5,418 nt of DNA from Candidatus Latescibacterota bacterium (GTDB lineage: Bacteria > Latescibacterota > 4484-107 > B68-G9), in NCBI GenBank assembly GCA_012962735.1, contig DTXA01000392.1, forward strand, positions 1 to 5,418, written 5' to 3'. The position numbers and the translations under genes were made by a program. Under the pieces are notes generated by a model. It did no database searches. It saw only the letters and a list, made by a program, of their open reading frames with translations, and was not told the origin of the DNA. This document shows positions 5,088-5,418 of the stretch, piece by piece (the first letter of the stretch is position 1; every line of letters begins with the position of its first letter).

Positions 5088-5418
5088 TCATCCTCCAGAA
5101 GTTTTTCAGCTAAATATAAATCTTCTGCGGTGGTGATCTTGAGGTTCCGATACTCCCCCTCCACCACCCAAACCCCATACCCAATCCGTTCCACAAGTGC
5201 AGCCTCGTCAGTGGCGTAGAAGCAGTCCCGAAGGGCCCGCTGGAACGCCTCCCAGAGCACTTCCCTCCTGAAGGTCTGGGGCGTCTGGGCGGCCCAGAGG
5301 GCCTCCCGGGGCAGGGTCTTTTGCACCGCTCCCCCCTCCACCAGTTTGACCGTTTCCTTCAGCGGAACGGCCACCACGGCAGCCCCTCGCTCCCGGCACA
5401 GGGCCACGGATCGCGATA
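5075..5418 (-). CDS. ispD: 2-C-methyl-D-erythritol 4-phosphate cytidylyltransferase, C-terminal half (5' end outside window)
   Basis: IspD transfers CMP from CTP to methylerythritol 4-phosphate, the third step of the MEP pathway, two steps before IspF. The 113 visible residues match the second half of the usual protein of roughly 225-235 residues. They show GAAVVAVPLKETVKLVEGG, LWAAQTPQTFRREVL, ATDEAALVERIG, VVEGEYRNLKITTAEDL (with the conserved Lys of the NIK/NLK motif) and a terminal LAEKLLEDECSG. The CTP-binding N-terminus and the HDAARP motif lie beyond the right edge; an internal GTG at 5407 is not the start, since family-like sequence runs on upstream of it. The gene ends 13 bases inside ispF in a different frame, so the two proteins are separate here, unlike the fused IspDF of some bacteria. 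Confidence 0.94.
   Translation of the reverse strand, partial: SRSVALCRERGAAVVAVPLKETVKLVEGGAVQKTLPREALWAAQTPQTFRREVLWEAFQRALRDCFYATDEAALVERIGYGVWVVEGEYRNLKITTAEDLYLAEKLLEDECSG
5091..5096 (-). promoter_or_regulatory. Ribosome binding site of ispF, inside ispD
   Basis: GGAGGA lies in the last codons of ispD with its GGAGG core four bases upstream of the ispF ATG at 5087. Together with the overlapping stop and start codons this supports coupled translation of the two enzymes. Confidence 0.8.

Overview
This window looks like a piece of a GC-rich, probably thermophilic, uncultured-type bacterium. Bacterial origin is supported by two sigma-70-like promoters, strong Shine-Dalgarno sites and adjacent ispD and ispF genes of the MEP isoprenoid pathway. 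The thermophile guess rests only on codon use (many AGG/CGG Arg codons, ATA Ile, GAG/AAG-rich purine-loaded coding strands). I cannot assign a phylum.

Layout from left to right. (1) Positions 1-777, minus strand: a secreted subtilisin-family (S8) protease with signal peptide, I9-type propeptide and the catalytic Asp and His. Near position 100 the gene changes frame and has lost the segment that should carry the substrate-binding Ser-Leu-Gly strand. It then continues in another frame off the left edge, so it is annotated as a pseudogene. (2) Positions 778-1056: an AT-rich divergent control region with two facing-away promoters that share the decamer CCTTGACAAA. It also holds a palindrome and a protease leader with three Shine-Dalgarno-like motifs. 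(3) Positions 1057-4032, plus strand: a 991-residue protein that is almost entirely TPR solenoid, 26 consecutive units mostly of exactly 37 residues, resembling the TPRs of envelope proteins such as BamD and CpoB/YbgF. (4) Positions 4055-4559, minus strand, convergent: a remnant of a xylose-isomerase-like TIM-barrel sugar phosphate isomerase/epimerase. It retains its N-terminus and C-terminus but needs four frame changes, all in the same direction, and lacks about 100 internal residues. (5) Positions 4560-5418, minus strand: ispF (intact) and the 3' half of ispD, overlapping by 13 bases.

How they fit together: ispD and ispF encode the third and fifth enzymes of the MEP pathway and are translationally coupled; the isomerase remnant is the next cistron, its ATG abutting the ispF stop codon. 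The TPR protein and the protease are expressed divergently from a shared control region, and both appear to be envelope or exported products. The most notable points are the very long, regular TPR solenoid, the two internally deleted genes flanking it while its own long G runs stay in frame, a possible hidden signal peptide for the TPR protein, and the compact divergent promoter region. I see no CRISPR array, RNA gene, insertion sequence or obvious novel defence system.
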